This document shows positions 45,305-53,896 of a stretch of DNA of 64,000 nucleotides, in pieces. The stretch comes from an uncultured Oscillospiraceae bacterium. Lineage in GTDB: Bacteria > Bacillota > Clostridia > Oscillospirales > Oscillospiraceae. A program made the translations under genes and the position numbers. The stretch spans positions 6,386 to 70,385 of the forward strand of contig CAKTOB010000012.1 of the NCBI GenBank assembly GCA_934589525.1, given 5' to 3'. Below the pieces are notes generated by a model. The model saw nothing but the letters and a program-made list of their open reading frames with translations, had not been told where the DNA came from and did not search any database. Position 1 is the stretch's first letter. Each line of letters starts with the position of its first letter.

Positions 45305-45333
45305 TTGATTTTAGATTGGGCCTTTGGTAAAAT
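45305..45333 (+). promoter_or_regulatory. Promoter of the ydjI-like cluster
   Basis: -35 TTGATT (45305-45310), 17-bp spacer, -10 TAAAAT (45328-45333), about 70 bases before the first gene. Confidence 0.7.
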
Positions 45334-45401
45334 AGACAGAAGAGGAAGGCCCCCCCGGGCCGAACTTCAAACTGAATTTCTGAATCAAAGGAGAGATTAC
45401 C

Positions 45402-46733
45402 ATGGGCCTGATCAAAGCTGCGCTGGCATCCGCCGGTGGTGTACTGGGCGACCAGTGGAAGGAATATTTTTATTGTGACGCGTTGCCGGAGACGGTGTTG
45501 GCGGTAAAGGGCCAAAAAAAAGTCTCCTCCCGGTCTTCCAATCGGGGAAGCGACAATATCATTACCAACGGCTCCGTCATTGCCGTGGCCGACGGCCAGT
45601 GTATGCTGATCGTGGACCAGGGAAAGGTGGCGGAGATCTGCGCCGAGGCCGGTGAGTTTGTCTACGATGCCTCTACGGAGCCCAGCGTGTTCTCCGGTGC
45701 TCTGGGCCAGTCCGTGAAGGATACCTTTGCCACCATGGGCCGCCGCTTCACCTTCGGCGGCGATACGGCCAAGGATCAAAGAGTATACTATATTAATACC
45801 AAGGAGCTTTTCGGCAACAAGTACGGCACTCCCACCCCGGTGCCCTTCCGGGTGGTGGATGAGGACATCGGCTTCCGCACCACCGTGTCCATTCGCTGCT
45901 TCGGTGAATACTCCTACCGGGTGTGCGACCCCATTCTCTTCTATAAGAACGTCTGCGGCAACGTGGACGGCCAGTTCGGCCGGGATCGGCTGGATTCCAT
46001 GCTTCGGTCGGAGCTCATGACCGCCTTGCAGCCTGCCTTCGGAAAGATTTCCACCATGGGCATCGGCTATACGGAGCTGCCCCTGCATACCATGGATATT
46101 GCCAACGCCCTTAATGAGGTGCTGTCCGCCCAGTGGCGGCAGAAGCGGGGCATTGAGATCGTGTCCTTCGGCGTGTCCTCCGTCAGTGCTACGGAAGAGG
46201 ACGAAAAGCGGCTGAAGGCCATGCAGCAGTCCGCCTTCCTGGGTGGCGGCAACGCAGCCGCAGGCAGAATGGTGGATGCCACCGCCAATGCCATGGAAGC
46301 TGCTGCCAAAAATACGGCCACGGGACCCATGATGGCCTTTGCGGGCATGAATATGGCCGGCTCCGCCGGTACCGGCAATATGCAGGGCCTGTTCCAGCAG
46401 AACGTGGGTTCCGCCTACCAGACCCCCGCCTCCAGAGCCCCCGCGGCCCCCGAGCCCGGGGCGGACACCTGGACCTGCCCTGGCTGCGGCACCAAGGCCA
46501 CCGGCAACTTCTGCCCCGAGTGCGGCAGCAAGAAGCCCCAGGAGGGCTGGAAGTGCAGCTGCGGTGCCACCAACAAGGGCAAGTTCTGTACCCAGTGCGG
46601 TGCCAAGAAGCCTGCTTCTGAGCCCCTTTACCGCTGCGACAAGTGCGGCTGGGAGCCGGAAGACCCCAAGCATCCGCCCAAGTTCTGCCCCGAGTGCGGC
46701 GACCCCTTTACGGATGCGGACGCAATTTCTTGA
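45402..46733 (+). CDS. SPFH-like protein with C-terminal zinc ribbons (YdjI-like)
   Basis: 443 residues. N-terminal MGLIKAALASAGGVLGDQWKEYF, an SPFH-like core (about 60-280; IVDQGKVAEICAEAGEFVYD, ALNEVLSAQWRQKRGIEIVSFGV), a Gly/Ala/Met-rich linker, then three CxxC-type zinc ribbons: CPGCG..CPECG, CSCG..CTQCG and CDKCG..CPECG. The gene order (this, then a zinc-ribbon membrane protein, then a TPM protein) matches B. subtilis ydjI-ydjG-ydjH, a set tied to PspA-type membrane stress protection. The function here is inferred. Confidence 0.8.
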   Translation: MGLIKAALASAGGVLGDQWKEYFYCDALPETVLAVKGQKKVSSRSSNRGSDNIITNGSVIAVADGQCMLIVDQGKVAEICAEAGEFVYDASTEPSVFSGALGQSVKDTFATMGRRFTFGGDTAKDQRVYYINTKELFGNKYGTPTPVPFRVVDEDIGFRTTVSIRCFGEYSYRVCDPILFYKNVCGNVDGQFGRDRLDSMLRSELMTALQPAFGKISTMGIGYTELPLHTMDIANALNEVLSAQWRQKRGIEIVSFGVSSVSATEEDEKRLKAMQQSAFLGGGNAAAGRMVDATANAMEAAAKNTATGPMMAFAGMNMAGSAGTGNMQGLFQQNVGSAYQTPASRAPAAPEPGADTWTCPGCGTKATGNFCPECGSKKPQEGWKCSCGATNKGKFCTQCGAKKPASEPLYRCDKCGWEPEDPKHPPKFCPECGDPFTDADAIS

Positions 46734-46811
46734 AGAAGCAATAATCAAAACCCCTCCGGCCCCTTTGCCGGAGGGAACAGATAAAAAGGGACGACAGAAA
46801 GGGGAGATTTT

Positions 46812-47912
46812 ATGCCCGACCAGGTGATCAATTACAAATGTCCGGCCTGTACCGGACCCCTGCATTTCGGTACCCAGTCCGGAAAACTGGAATGCGACTA
46901 CTGCGGCAGCTCCTACACCCTGGAGGAAATAGAGGCCATGCAGTCTCAAAAGACCCAGGATGCAGAGAAGGCCTTTGAAGAAGCGGAAAACGCCCCCCAG
47001 GAGCAGTGGGACCTGTCCCAGGCAGGCTCCCAGTGGGGGGAGGAAGAGGAGAAGCTGCGGGCATATTCCTGCCCCCAGTGCGGCGCGGAGCTCATTTGCG
47101 AGGAGACCACCGCCGCCACCTCCTGCCCCTACTGCGGCAATCCCACGGTGGTGCCCGGCCAGCTCTCCGGCAGCAAAAAGCCGGACTACATCATCCCCTT
47201 TGCCAAAACCAAGGAGGATGCTCTGGCGGCGCTTAAAAAGCACTACAGCAAAAAGCCCATCCTGCCAAAGGCTTTCCAGAAGGACAGCCATTTGCAGGAG
47301 GTCAAGGGCGTGTATGTGCCCTTCTGGCTGTTTGATGCCCATGTGGAAGCGGATATGCGCTTTGATGCCACCCGTTCCCACAGCCACACCACCGCCGACG
47401 AGATCATTACGGAGACCGACCACTTCCTGGTTCACAGGGCCGGTTCCCTGGATTTTGAGAAGATCCCCGTAGACGGTGCCTCCAAAATGCCGGATACCCA
47501 TATGGATGCCATTGAGCCCTATGAGTATAAAGACCTGAAGCCCTTCTCGCTGTCCTATCTTCCGGGATTCTTTGCGGATAAGTATGACGTGGAGAAGGAG
47601 GAGAGCCAGAAGCGGGCCAACCTCCGCTGCCAGCGCAGCACGGAAAACGCCGTGCGCAATACGGTGCTGGGCTATGAGACCTGCGTCACCACCGGGAAAA
47701 ACATCCGGGTCCACCCCAAGGACGTGAAATATGCCCTGCTTCCCGTGTGGTTGCTGTCCACCCAGTGGAACGGAAAAAACTACCTCTTCGCCATGAACGG
47801 CCAGACCGGAAAGCTCATTGGGGACCTGCCCATTGATAAAAAACGGCTCTGGAGCTATATTGGAATTGCCTTTGCGGCGGCTACGGCCCTGCTGGGCTGG
47901 CTGTTTATTTAA
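46812..47912 (+). CDS. Membrane-anchored zinc-ribbon protein (YdjG-like)
   Basis: 366 residues. Two N-terminal ribbons, YKCPACTGPLHF..CDYCGSSY and YSCPQCGAEL..SCPYCGNPT, then a soluble domain (VVPGQLSGSKKPDYIIPFAKT, VKGVYVPFWLFDAHVEADMRF) and one C-terminal membrane helix (YIGIAFAAATALLGWLFI). It lies between the SPFH-like and TPM genes, all co-oriented with short gaps. YdjG of B. subtilis has the ribbon-plus-helix plan. Confidence 0.78.
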   Translation: MPDQVINYKCPACTGPLHFGTQSGKLECDYCGSSYTLEEIEAMQSQKTQDAEKAFEEAENAPQEQWDLSQAGSQWGEEEEKLRAYSCPQCGAELICEETTAATSCPYCGNPTVVPGQLSGSKKPDYIIPFAKTKEDALAALKKHYSKKPILPKAFQKDSHLQEVKGVYVPFWLFDAHVEADMRFDATRSHSHTTADEIITETDHFLVHRAGSLDFEKIPVDGASKMPDTHMDAIEPYEYKDLKPFSLSYLPGFFADKYDVEKEESQKRANLRCQRSTENAVRNTVLGYETCVTTGKNIRVHPKDVKYALLPVWLLSTQWNGKNYLFAMNGQTGKLIGDLPIDKKRLWSYIGIAFAAATALLGWLFI

Positions 47913-47924
47913 GGAGGCATCGCC

Positions 47925-48770
47925 ATGAAAAACAGACGTTTGCTTCTGACCCTTCTGACTCTGCTGCTGGTGCTGGCATTGCCTCTGGCGGCCTTTGCGT
48001 CCCAGGATGATTCCGATGCCAAGCTCCGGTATGTGACCGACGCGGCAAAGCTCATGACCTCCGAGCAGGACGCGGCCTTGGAGGCCCGGGCCAAAGAGAT
48101 CAGCCAGGAATACGAATTCAGCGTGTACATCATCGCCCTGGACAATTACCAGGTGTACGCCCAACAGACGGACTTTTGGGATGCCAGTGTGGAAATCTAT
48201 GACAGCTATGAGCTGGGCTGGGGCCCGGAAAAGGCCGGTGCCTGCCTGATGCTCAGCATGCAGGAGCGGGATTTCTGCCTCCATTTCAATAGTGACGCAG
48301 CCAACTATGCCTTCAGCGAAGGCGGCCGGGACCTGATCGAGGACCGGATTTTGGGCTACTTCCGGGAAAACGACTACTACGGCGGCTTTAACGAATACCT
48401 CAACTGCTGCCAGGAGTATCTGGAGGCCGCCCGAAACGGCACTCCCATTGAAGAGGGGAGCACCTCCCGGAACGATGAGGAGAGCAGCACCTTCGTAAAC
48501 ATCGTCTTCTTCTGCCTGCCGGGGCTCTTTGCCGCTGCGGTAACGGCGGTGGTGCTGGTGGTGCCTATGCACTCCGCAGGCACCAAGAACCAGGCCGATG
48601 ACTATGCGGTTCCCGGCTCCATGCGGCTGACCCGTCAGTCGGACCATTTCCTCCGCCGCACGGTGACACGGACCCCCCGGCAGAAGGAGCAGCCCTCTTC
48701 CTCCTCCGGCGGAAGCGTCTCCACCAGCCACTCCACCGGCAGCCACTCCGGCCGCACGGGAAAGTTTTAA
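47925..48770 (+). CDS. TPM-domain secreted/membrane protein (YdjH-like)
   Basis: 281 residues. Signal peptide LLLTLLTLLLVLALPLAAFA, then a TPM-type domain (YVTDAAKLMTSEQDAALEARAKE; SVYIIALDNYQVYAQQT; RDFCLHFNSDAANYAF), a membrane helix (VNIVFFCLPGLFAAAVTAVVLVV, about 190-212) and a Ser/Gly-rich tail. It is 13 bases after the zinc-ribbon gene and ends with a terminator. In B. subtilis the YdjGH pair recruits PspA; no pspA is in this cluster. Confidence 0.8.
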   Translation: MKNRRLLLTLLTLLLVLALPLAAFASQDDSDAKLRYVTDAAKLMTSEQDAALEARAKEISQEYEFSVYIIALDNYQVYAQQTDFWDASVEIYDSYELGWGPEKAGACLMLSMQERDFCLHFNSDAANYAFSEGGRDLIEDRILGYFRENDYYGGFNEYLNCCQEYLEAARNGTPIEEGSTSRNDEESSTFVNIVFFCLPGLFAAAVTAVVLVVPMHSAGTKNQADDYAVPGSMRLTRQSDHFLRRTVTRTPRQKEQPSSSSGGSVSTSHSTGSHSGRTGKF

Positions 48771-48783
48771 GTTATTTGCCATT

Positions 48784-48819
48784 TTGCGCAATCCTCTCCT
48801 GGGGGGATTGCGCAATTTT
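48784..48819 (+). terminator. Terminator of the ydj-like cluster
   Basis: TTGCGCAATCC (48784-48794) pairs with GGATTGCGCAA (48805-48815), then T4. Confidence 0.85.
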
Positions 48820-48833
48820 GTACCTTTCATTCT

Positions 48834-48862
48834 TTGACATTCCTGATTTTCAGCGGTATAAT
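48834..48862 (+). promoter_or_regulatory. Promoter of the MATE gene
   Basis: Consensus -35 TTGACA (48834-48839), 17-bp spacer, -10 TATAAT (48857-48862). Confidence 0.85.
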
Positions 48863-48908
48863 AACGTCACTTTTATTTTTGAAAACAGAAGGAGAAAAGT
48901 CCGGAACT

Positions 48909-50288
48909 ATGAAGCATCAGGACCGAAATATGCTGCAAGGGTCTCTTGCCTGGCCGCTGGTGACCTATGCCATCCCCATTATGCTGACAAGCCTCTTGCA
49001 GCTGCTGTTCAACGCGGCAGACCTGGTGGTGGTGGGTAGGTACTGCGGCAGCGTTTCCGTGGCGGCGGTGGGCTCCACCGGTGCCATTACCAATCTCATT
49101 ATTAACCTCTTCATCGGTATGTCCGTTGGTGCCGGTGTGGCGGTGGCCCACGGCATCGGCAGCCGGGAGCAGGAGACCGTCTTCCGCACGGTCCATACGG
49201 CGGTGCCGCTGGCCGCCATCAGCGGCATCTTCCTGACGGTGGTGGGGGTTTCCCTGTCCGGAAAGATTCTCCGGGCCATGTCCACCCCGGAGGACGTGCT
49301 GCCCCTGTCCAAAATGTATATGGAAATCTATTTCATGGGCATCACCTTTAATATGCTCTACAATTTCTGCGCCTCTATGATCCGGGCGGCAGGGGACACC
49401 AAAACGCCGCTGGTGATCCTGACCCTGGCGGGGATTTTGAATGTGGTTCTCAATGTGCTTTTTGTAAAGTTCGGCGGCATGAATGTAGACGGCGTAGCCT
49501 GGGCCACGATCATTTCGGAGGCACTGTCTGCTGCGGCCATCCTCTGGGTCATGACCCAAAGGATGGATGTATGCCGGTTGGAACTGCGGAAGGTCCATAT
49601 TTATAAGGAGCCTCTTCTGAAAATGCTCCGCATCGGCGTTCCCGCGGGCATCCAGAGCTCCATGTTCTCCGCCTCCAATGTGGCGCTTCAATCGGCGGTC
49701 AATACCTTTGGCTCCGTGGCGGTATCCGGCAATGCGGCGGTGGGCAATCTGGAGGGCTTCATGTATGTGATCGAGAACGCCTTCCACCAGACCGCCGTCA
49801 ACTATGTGGGCCAGAACTGCGGCGCCCAACAGTTTGACCGGGTGAAACGGGTGACATTCCTTTGTACCCTCTATGCGGTGATCGCTGGGCTCGTGGCGGG
49901 CTTTACCATGTATGCCTGTGGCCCCCAGCTGCTGAGCCTGTATATTACGGACTCTCAGGAAGCGATTCAAATCGGCATGGAGCGGATGAAGGTGGATATG
50001 CTGCCTTACTTCCTCTTCGGTATGCAGGACGTGCTCACCGGCGTGCTCCGGGGCATGGGCGCTTCGTTCCTCTCCATGATCATCACGGTTCTGGGCATCT
50101 GCGGCATCCGCATCCTGTGGATCAACACGGTCTTCCAGATCCCGGCCTTCCACACCCAGCCAAGCCTGTACCTCTCCTACCCCCTGTCCTGGAGCATCAC
50201 CTTCCTGGTGCAGTTCACCGCCTTCCTGGTGGTATTCCGCAAAATCCGCTCCCGGGCGGAAGGCATCAGCCATACACCGCTGTCCTGA
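48909..50288 (+). CDS. MATE-family efflux transporter
   Basis: 459 residues, about twelve helices in two halves. Typical MATE features: LPLVxxIPIMLxxLLQLLxNxxD at the start (here WPLVTYAIPIMLTSLLQLLFNAAD), GRYCGSVSVAAVGST, and MIRAAGDTKTPL. It exports drugs or metabolites by Na+ or H+ antiport; substrate unknown. ATG 48909 begins the family-typical sequence; earlier in-frame starts lie upstream of or within the promoter region. Confidence 0.92.
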   Translation: MKHQDRNMLQGSLAWPLVTYAIPIMLTSLLQLLFNAADLVVVGRYCGSVSVAAVGSTGAITNLIINLFIGMSVGAGVAVAHGIGSREQETVFRTVHTAVPLAAISGIFLTVVGVSLSGKILRAMSTPEDVLPLSKMYMEIYFMGITFNMLYNFCASMIRAAGDTKTPLVILTLAGILNVVLNVLFVKFGGMNVDGVAWATIISEALSAAAILWVMTQRMDVCRLELRKVHIYKEPLLKMLRIGVPAGIQSSMFSASNVALQSAVNTFGSVAVSGNAAVGNLEGFMYVIENAFHQTAVNYVGQNCGAQQFDRVKRVTFLCTLYAVIAGLVAGFTMYACGPQLLSLYITDSQEAIQIGMERMKVDMLPYFLFGMQDVLTGVLRGMGASFLSMIITVLGICGIRILWINTVFQIPAFHTQPSLYLSYPLSWSITFLVQFTAFLVVFRKIRSRAEGISHTPLS

Positions 50289-50565
50289 CGGTCGTTACGT
50301 CTAACAGTAAGAACAATGTAGCGACGATGATTCATCGCCAAGCAACGTTTCGAATACAACTCCGCTGACGCTACGGTCGGAATGACATAATGGGGAGCGT
50401 TTCCGGTTTTTATCGGTAACGGTTCCGTCCTTAAATGTGCGGAACGGCACACAGGCCGTTCCCTACGGTTTCACTGATTGGGGTATTGATTCACCAACGT
50501 ATTTCAAAAACGGATACGTTCGTCACCCCGATAATTGTCAATTTTTCCCTTATTTCCCCCAAGCG
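50289..50565. repeat. Mosaic of short palindromic repeats
   Basis: No gene is seen. Short dyads cluster here: GATGATTCATC (50326-50336) within a degenerate repeat, and GGAACGG...CCGTTCC (50441-50462) followed by CTACGGTTTC. Phrases such as GCTACGGTCGGAATGAC recur, by recollection, as interspersed repeats in gut Oscillospirales genomes. It may be old insertion debris or a repeat hotspot. Confidence 0.45.
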
Positions 50566-50608
50566 CAAAAAATCCCCGGGCGTACCGTAAAAAGCGGTAC
50601 GTCCGGGG
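50566..50608 (-). terminator. Terminator of the sigma/anti-sigma operon
   Basis: CCCCGGGCGTACCG (50574-50587) pairs with CGGTACGTCCGGGG (50595-50608) with one G-T; on the minus strand it is followed by ATTTTTTG. Confidence 0.9.
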
Positions 50609-50622
50609 TCCCTTTTTGTTGG

Positions 50623-51366
50623 TCAGCCTTGCAGCAGGGTTTCAGCCATGGAGAACAGGGTGTCGGCGGGAAGGGTGGTGTCCAGTTCGTAGAGCATGTA
50701 GCTCACGCCGTTTTCCTGCCAGGTGAGGAAAGCCATGGTCTGTTCCTGAATGGTGGAGCTGCCGTAGCTGATGTAGTGGTTGGGCTGCCGGGACCAGGCT
50801 TCGTCCTCTGGGGTGGGCTGGTAGTCGCCGGGGACCAGGCGGTAGAGATCTTGATAGTAGGACAGGGTCACGCCGCCTGTGGTTCTTGTCTCAGAGGGAA
50901 TGCTGTTGCTTGTGGACAGGGCTTCCTGGGACAGATGAACGGCCAGATACAGCTGCTTGCCGGATTTATCGGCGTAGGTGGCGTTCAGCTCCCGGTAGGT
51001 CAGGGCCGTGTGGCCGTTTTCGTCCTTGCCCCGGATCGTGTCCACATCGGCTTCCTTGAAGGTGTAGCCCTCGGGCAGGGCTTCCGGCAGATTCACGGAG
51101 AGATTTGCCTGGGAAACGGCCTTTTGGATTTGAGCGTAGCTTCTGTAATGGGTGCCTTGACCGGCACTTTCCAGGGAACGGATGCCCAGGAAGTCGGCGG
51201 CGTAGGCGGTAACGGACAGCAGGGCAATGGCGGCAGCCAGGGCCAGAATGCGGAAGGTTTTTTTATGGGTTTTCATAGTCGTTTGCTCCTTGTCTGAGGT
51301 GTCCAATTCCAGAAGATAGCCTTCGTCCACATGGTTCAAGGCCTGATTCAAATCCTGTGCGTTCAT
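50623..51366 (-). CDS. Membrane anti-sigma-like partner with DUF4367-type domain
   Basis: 247 residues. Cytoplasmic N-terminus (MNAQDLNQALNHVDEGYLLE, about 40 residues, likely sigma-binding), a membrane helix (ILALAAAIALLSVTAYAA, about 40-57), then an extracellular DUF4367-type domain ending MAFLTWQENGVSYMLYELD...LFSMAETLL. Its start overlaps the sigma gene (ATGA). This is the complete counterpart of the first, truncated gene of the window. The anti-sigma role is inferred from pairing and architecture. Confidence 0.8.
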   Translation of the reverse strand: MNAQDLNQALNHVDEGYLLELDTSDKEQTTMKTHKKTFRILALAAAIALLSVTAYAADFLGIRSLESAGQGTHYRSYAQIQKAVSQANLSVNLPEALPEGYTFKEADVDTIRGKDENGHTALTYRELNATYADKSGKQLYLAVHLSQEALSTSNSIPSETRTTGGVTLSYYQDLYRLVPGDYQPTPEDEAWSRQPNHYISYGSSTIQEQTMAFLTWQENGVSYMLYELDTTLPADTLFSMAETLLQG

Positions 51367-51932
51367 ACATAGATCCCTTCCTTTTCAAGATGAGCTTTCA
51401 GTTCTCCCCGTAGCTTTTGAAGCCGGTATTTGATTTGCCGGGGAGAGCCGCCGTATTTTTCCCCGAGCTGGGGGGCGGTCATGGCGTAATAGTAGCGGCT
51501 TAGAAACAGCTGCCGGTCCCTGGGGGTGAGGGTGGCTAAGAAGCCATTAAGGCTTTGGGCCAGCTCCCGGGCTTCCAGATGCTGCTGGGCATCCCGGCAT
51601 TCATCGGGAATGCAATCCTCCAGTTCCGAGAGCAGCACCTCCCCGCCACAGTTTCGCTTTCCCGCGGACAGGTATTCCAGACGCTTAAAGGACAGGTTGC
51701 GTACCACCCTGGATAAATAGTACTTGAGGGTCAGGGGTCGCTTGGGGGGGATGGTATTCCAGGCTGCCAGATAAACGTCATTGAGAATTTCTTCCGTATC
51801 CTGGCAGGAGGGAAGAATGTTTCCCGCAATGGTTTTCAGGTAAGCACCGTATTTATGGTCTGTCTCCGCAATGGCCTTTTCGGACCGGGCAAAGAACAGT
51901 TCGACGATTTGCGTATCTTCCAATGGGTTCAC
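51363..51932 (-). CDS. ECF-type RNA polymerase sigma factor
   Basis: About 186-189 residues. Region 2: YLKTIAGNILPSCQDTEEILNDVYLAAWNTI; region 4: LTPRDRQLFLSRYYYAMTAPQLGEKYGGSPRQIKYRLQKLR, a helix-turn-helix. The GTG at 51932 overlaps its own Shine-Dalgarno; TTG 51923, eight bases after AAGGAG, is a better start. It directs a small regulon, presumably sequestered by the membrane partner encoded next. The signal is unknown. Confidence 0.9.
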   Translation of the reverse strand: MNPLEDTQIVELFFARSEKAIAETDHKYGAYLKTIAGNILPSCQDTEEILNDVYLAAWNTIPPKRPLTLKYYLSRVVRNLSFKRLEYLSAGKRNCGGEVLLSELEDCIPDECRDAQQHLEARELAQSLNGFLATLTPRDRQLFLSRYYYAMTAPQLGEKYGGSPRQIKYRLQKLRGELKAHLEKEGIYV

Positions 51933-52103
51933 TCCTTTGGTTTCGTAAGGACCTTACACCTATAGAATACGGAACGGCAAGCCGGTGGACAAAAATTCCC
52001 TGGAGTTTTTTCTGGAAGCCGTTTGGGAAACATCCCAAAGGAATAGAAAAGTTCATAATCGCATGTTATACCGGATAGGAAAGACGGAGGTGTGAAATGA
52101 AGG

Positions 52104-52859
52104 ATGCGTACAGAATTATCAAATGAATCTTATAAGGTTCTAAACCGTGATACAATCAAGTATATTGCGATGTTTACCATGCTTCTCAACCACATTGCTA
52201 CTATTTTTTTGACACCCGGCACATGGGTGTTTGAGCTTTTTATCGCCATTGGATATTTTACGGCAATAACCATGGTTTATTTTTTGGTAGAGGGCTATCG
52301 CTACACACATTCAAAGAAAACATACATATCACGCTTATTCATCTTCGCCCTGATTTCTGAAATTCCATACTGTTTGGCGTTTACGACAAATGGTGTGATA
52401 GAGTTTTACGGCTTGAATATGTTGTTTACTTTATGTGTGTGTTTTGGAATCCTATATGTCCTTGATACAGCAAAAAGTAAACTCACAAAAGTGTGCCTTG
52501 TGATTCTTGGAATGTTCATAAGCCTATTTTGCGATTGGGCCTTGCTGGCACCGATATTTACATTGCTGTTTGCTTGGGCAGAAAATTCTGAACACCGTAC
52601 AAAGCTTGCATTTGGTCTTTCTGTTATGATTTTCGGGGGGTTTAATTTCTTTGGTGGGCTTGGAAGATTTTCTCTTGCCGCAAATATGTTGTATGCGCTG
52701 CTAAGTGTCATTGGAATGGGCATGGCAGCGATTTGTATTGTATTGTTCTACAATGGCAAACGCATGGAAAAGGGAAAAACATTTTCAAAATGGTTTTTTT
52801 ATCTATTTTATCCCGTTCACTTGCTCGTTTTGGGTGTTTTACGGCTTGCTTTTATCTGA
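52104..52859 (+). CDS. TraX-like membrane protein
   Basis: 251 residues, about eight helices. DTIKYIAMFTMLLNHIATIF, then YLVEGYRYTHSKKTYISRLFIFALISEIPY and a C-terminal FYLFYPVHLLVLGVLRL are typical of the TraX family, named for the F-pilin acetylase but found in many Firmicutes chromosomes with unknown role. Base composition is markedly A+T-rich against its G+C-rich neighbours, a sign of transfer. A strong GGAGGTG leads a 9-codon mini-ORF (52097) rather than the gene start. Confidence 0.8.
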   Translation: MRTELSNESYKVLNRDTIKYIAMFTMLLNHIATIFLTPGTWVFELFIAIGYFTAITMVYFLVEGYRYTHSKKTYISRLFIFALISEIPYCLAFTTNGVIEFYGLNMLFTLCVCFGILYVLDTAKSKLTKVCLVILGMFISLFCDWALLAPIFTLLFAWAENSEHRTKLAFGLSVMIFGGFNFFGGLGRFSLAANMLYALLSVIGMGMAAICIVLFYNGKRMEKGKTFSKWFFYLFYPVHLLVLGVLRLAFI

Positions 52860-52864
52860 CGCAA

Positions 52865-52892
52865 CGGCCCGGTTTCGTTTGAAACCGGGCCG
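52865..52892. terminator. Hairpin between traX-like and RluA-type genes
   Basis: CGGCCCGGTTTC (52865-52876) pairs with GAAACCGGGCCG (52881-52892), loop GTTT. There is no clear T run on either side. Confidence 0.5.
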
Positions 52893-52918
52893 CTGAACAC
52901 GATGTATGGTAAAAGAGG

Positions 52919-53896
52919 TTATTTCGCCCCGGGGATTTGGAAGCCGGGAAAGTATTCTTCCACAAAGTCCACGGCCTCTACCTGGAAGCTCTTGCCGTTT
53001 AAGTAGTCCAGGCTTCCGGCATCGGTGGTGAACAGAAAGGTCAGCTTGTAGGAATACAGGGCCTGATAGGTCCGCTGGTATTTTTTGTCCAGCTTGCCGT
53101 ATTTGCCGTCGCCCAGCAGGGGGTGACCGGCGTGGGCAAATTGGGCCCGGATCTGGTGGGTCCGGCCGGTGATCAGTTCGCATTCCACCAGGGAAAGACC
53201 CTGCCGGGAAACAAGGGTTTTGTAGTTTGTCTGGCAGGTCTTGGCTCCGGGCTTGGGGGTGTCCGTTACATACACCCGGTTTTTGACCGCGTCTTTAAAT
53301 AGGTAGCCCCGCAGGCTCCCGTCCCTGGGGCTGGGGGTTCCCTCTACAATGGCCAGGTACCGCTTGTCCAGCTCCCGGTCCTTGATTTTTTGGTTCATGA
53401 CCCGCAGGGCCTCGGCGGTTTTGGCGGCGATGACGATGCCGCCGGTGTTCCGGTCGATGCGGTTGCACAGTGCCGGGGTAAAGGAGTGCTCCTCCCGGGG
53501 GCTCCACTCGTGCTTCTGGTACAGATAGGCCTGGATGTGGTCAATAAGGGTCCGGCCGTATTCCGCCCCGTCGTGGGGGTGGACCGCCAGACCGGGCCGC
53601 TTGTCTACCAGGAGGATGTGCTCATCCTCATAGACAATGTGAAGTTTGGGGGAGGCCACCGTCAGATAGGCATTGTCCTCCCGGGGGGTGTCAAAAAATT
53701 CATCATTAATATAGAGCGTCAGCGTATCCCCCGCTTCCAGACGGGTATCCCGCTGGGCTCTGCCGCCGTTGCGCTTGATGCGCTTTAAGCGGATGTATTT
53801 CTGGGCCAGAGAGGCGGGGAGCAGGGGAACGGCCTTGGCCAGAAACCGGTCAAGCCGCTGGCCCGCGTCATTGGGGCCGATGGTCAGTTCTTTCAT
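52919..53896 (-). CDS. RluA-family pseudouridine synthase
   Basis: 325 residues. S4-type N-terminus (IGPNDAGQRLDRFLAKAV), then the catalytic Asp in the NRIDRNTGGIVI segment, with KRYLAIVEGTPS and the C-terminal VECELITGRTHQIRAQFAHAGHPLLGD. It makes pseudouridine in rRNA or tRNA; RluC, RluD and others cannot be told apart. Its ATG overlaps the hprK stop (ATGA). Confidence 0.93.
   Translation of the reverse strand: MKELTIGPNDAGQRLDRFLAKAVPLLPASLAQKYIRLKRIKRNGGRAQRDTRLEAGDTLTLYINDEFFDTPREDNAYLTVASPKLHIVYEDEHILLVDKRPGLAVHPHDGAEYGRTLIDHIQAYLYQKHEWSPREEHSFTPALCNRIDRNTGGIVIAAKTAEALRVMNQKIKDRELDKRYLAIVEGTPSPRDGSLRGYLFKDAVKNRVYVTDTPKPGAKTCQTNYKTLVSRQGLSLVECELITGRTHQIRAQFAHAGHPLLGDGKYGKLDKKYQRTYQALYSYKLTFLFTTDAGSLDYLNGKSFQVEAVDFVEEYFPGFQIPGAK

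Noticed and set aside
45249..48830. 1193-codon open frame on the minus strand
   Set aside because: Antisense of three well-supported genes (SPFH-like, zinc-ribbon and TPM); compositional artefact.
50289..50565. CRISPR array
   Set aside because: Dyads are different from each other and not evenly spaced; no array anywhere in the window.
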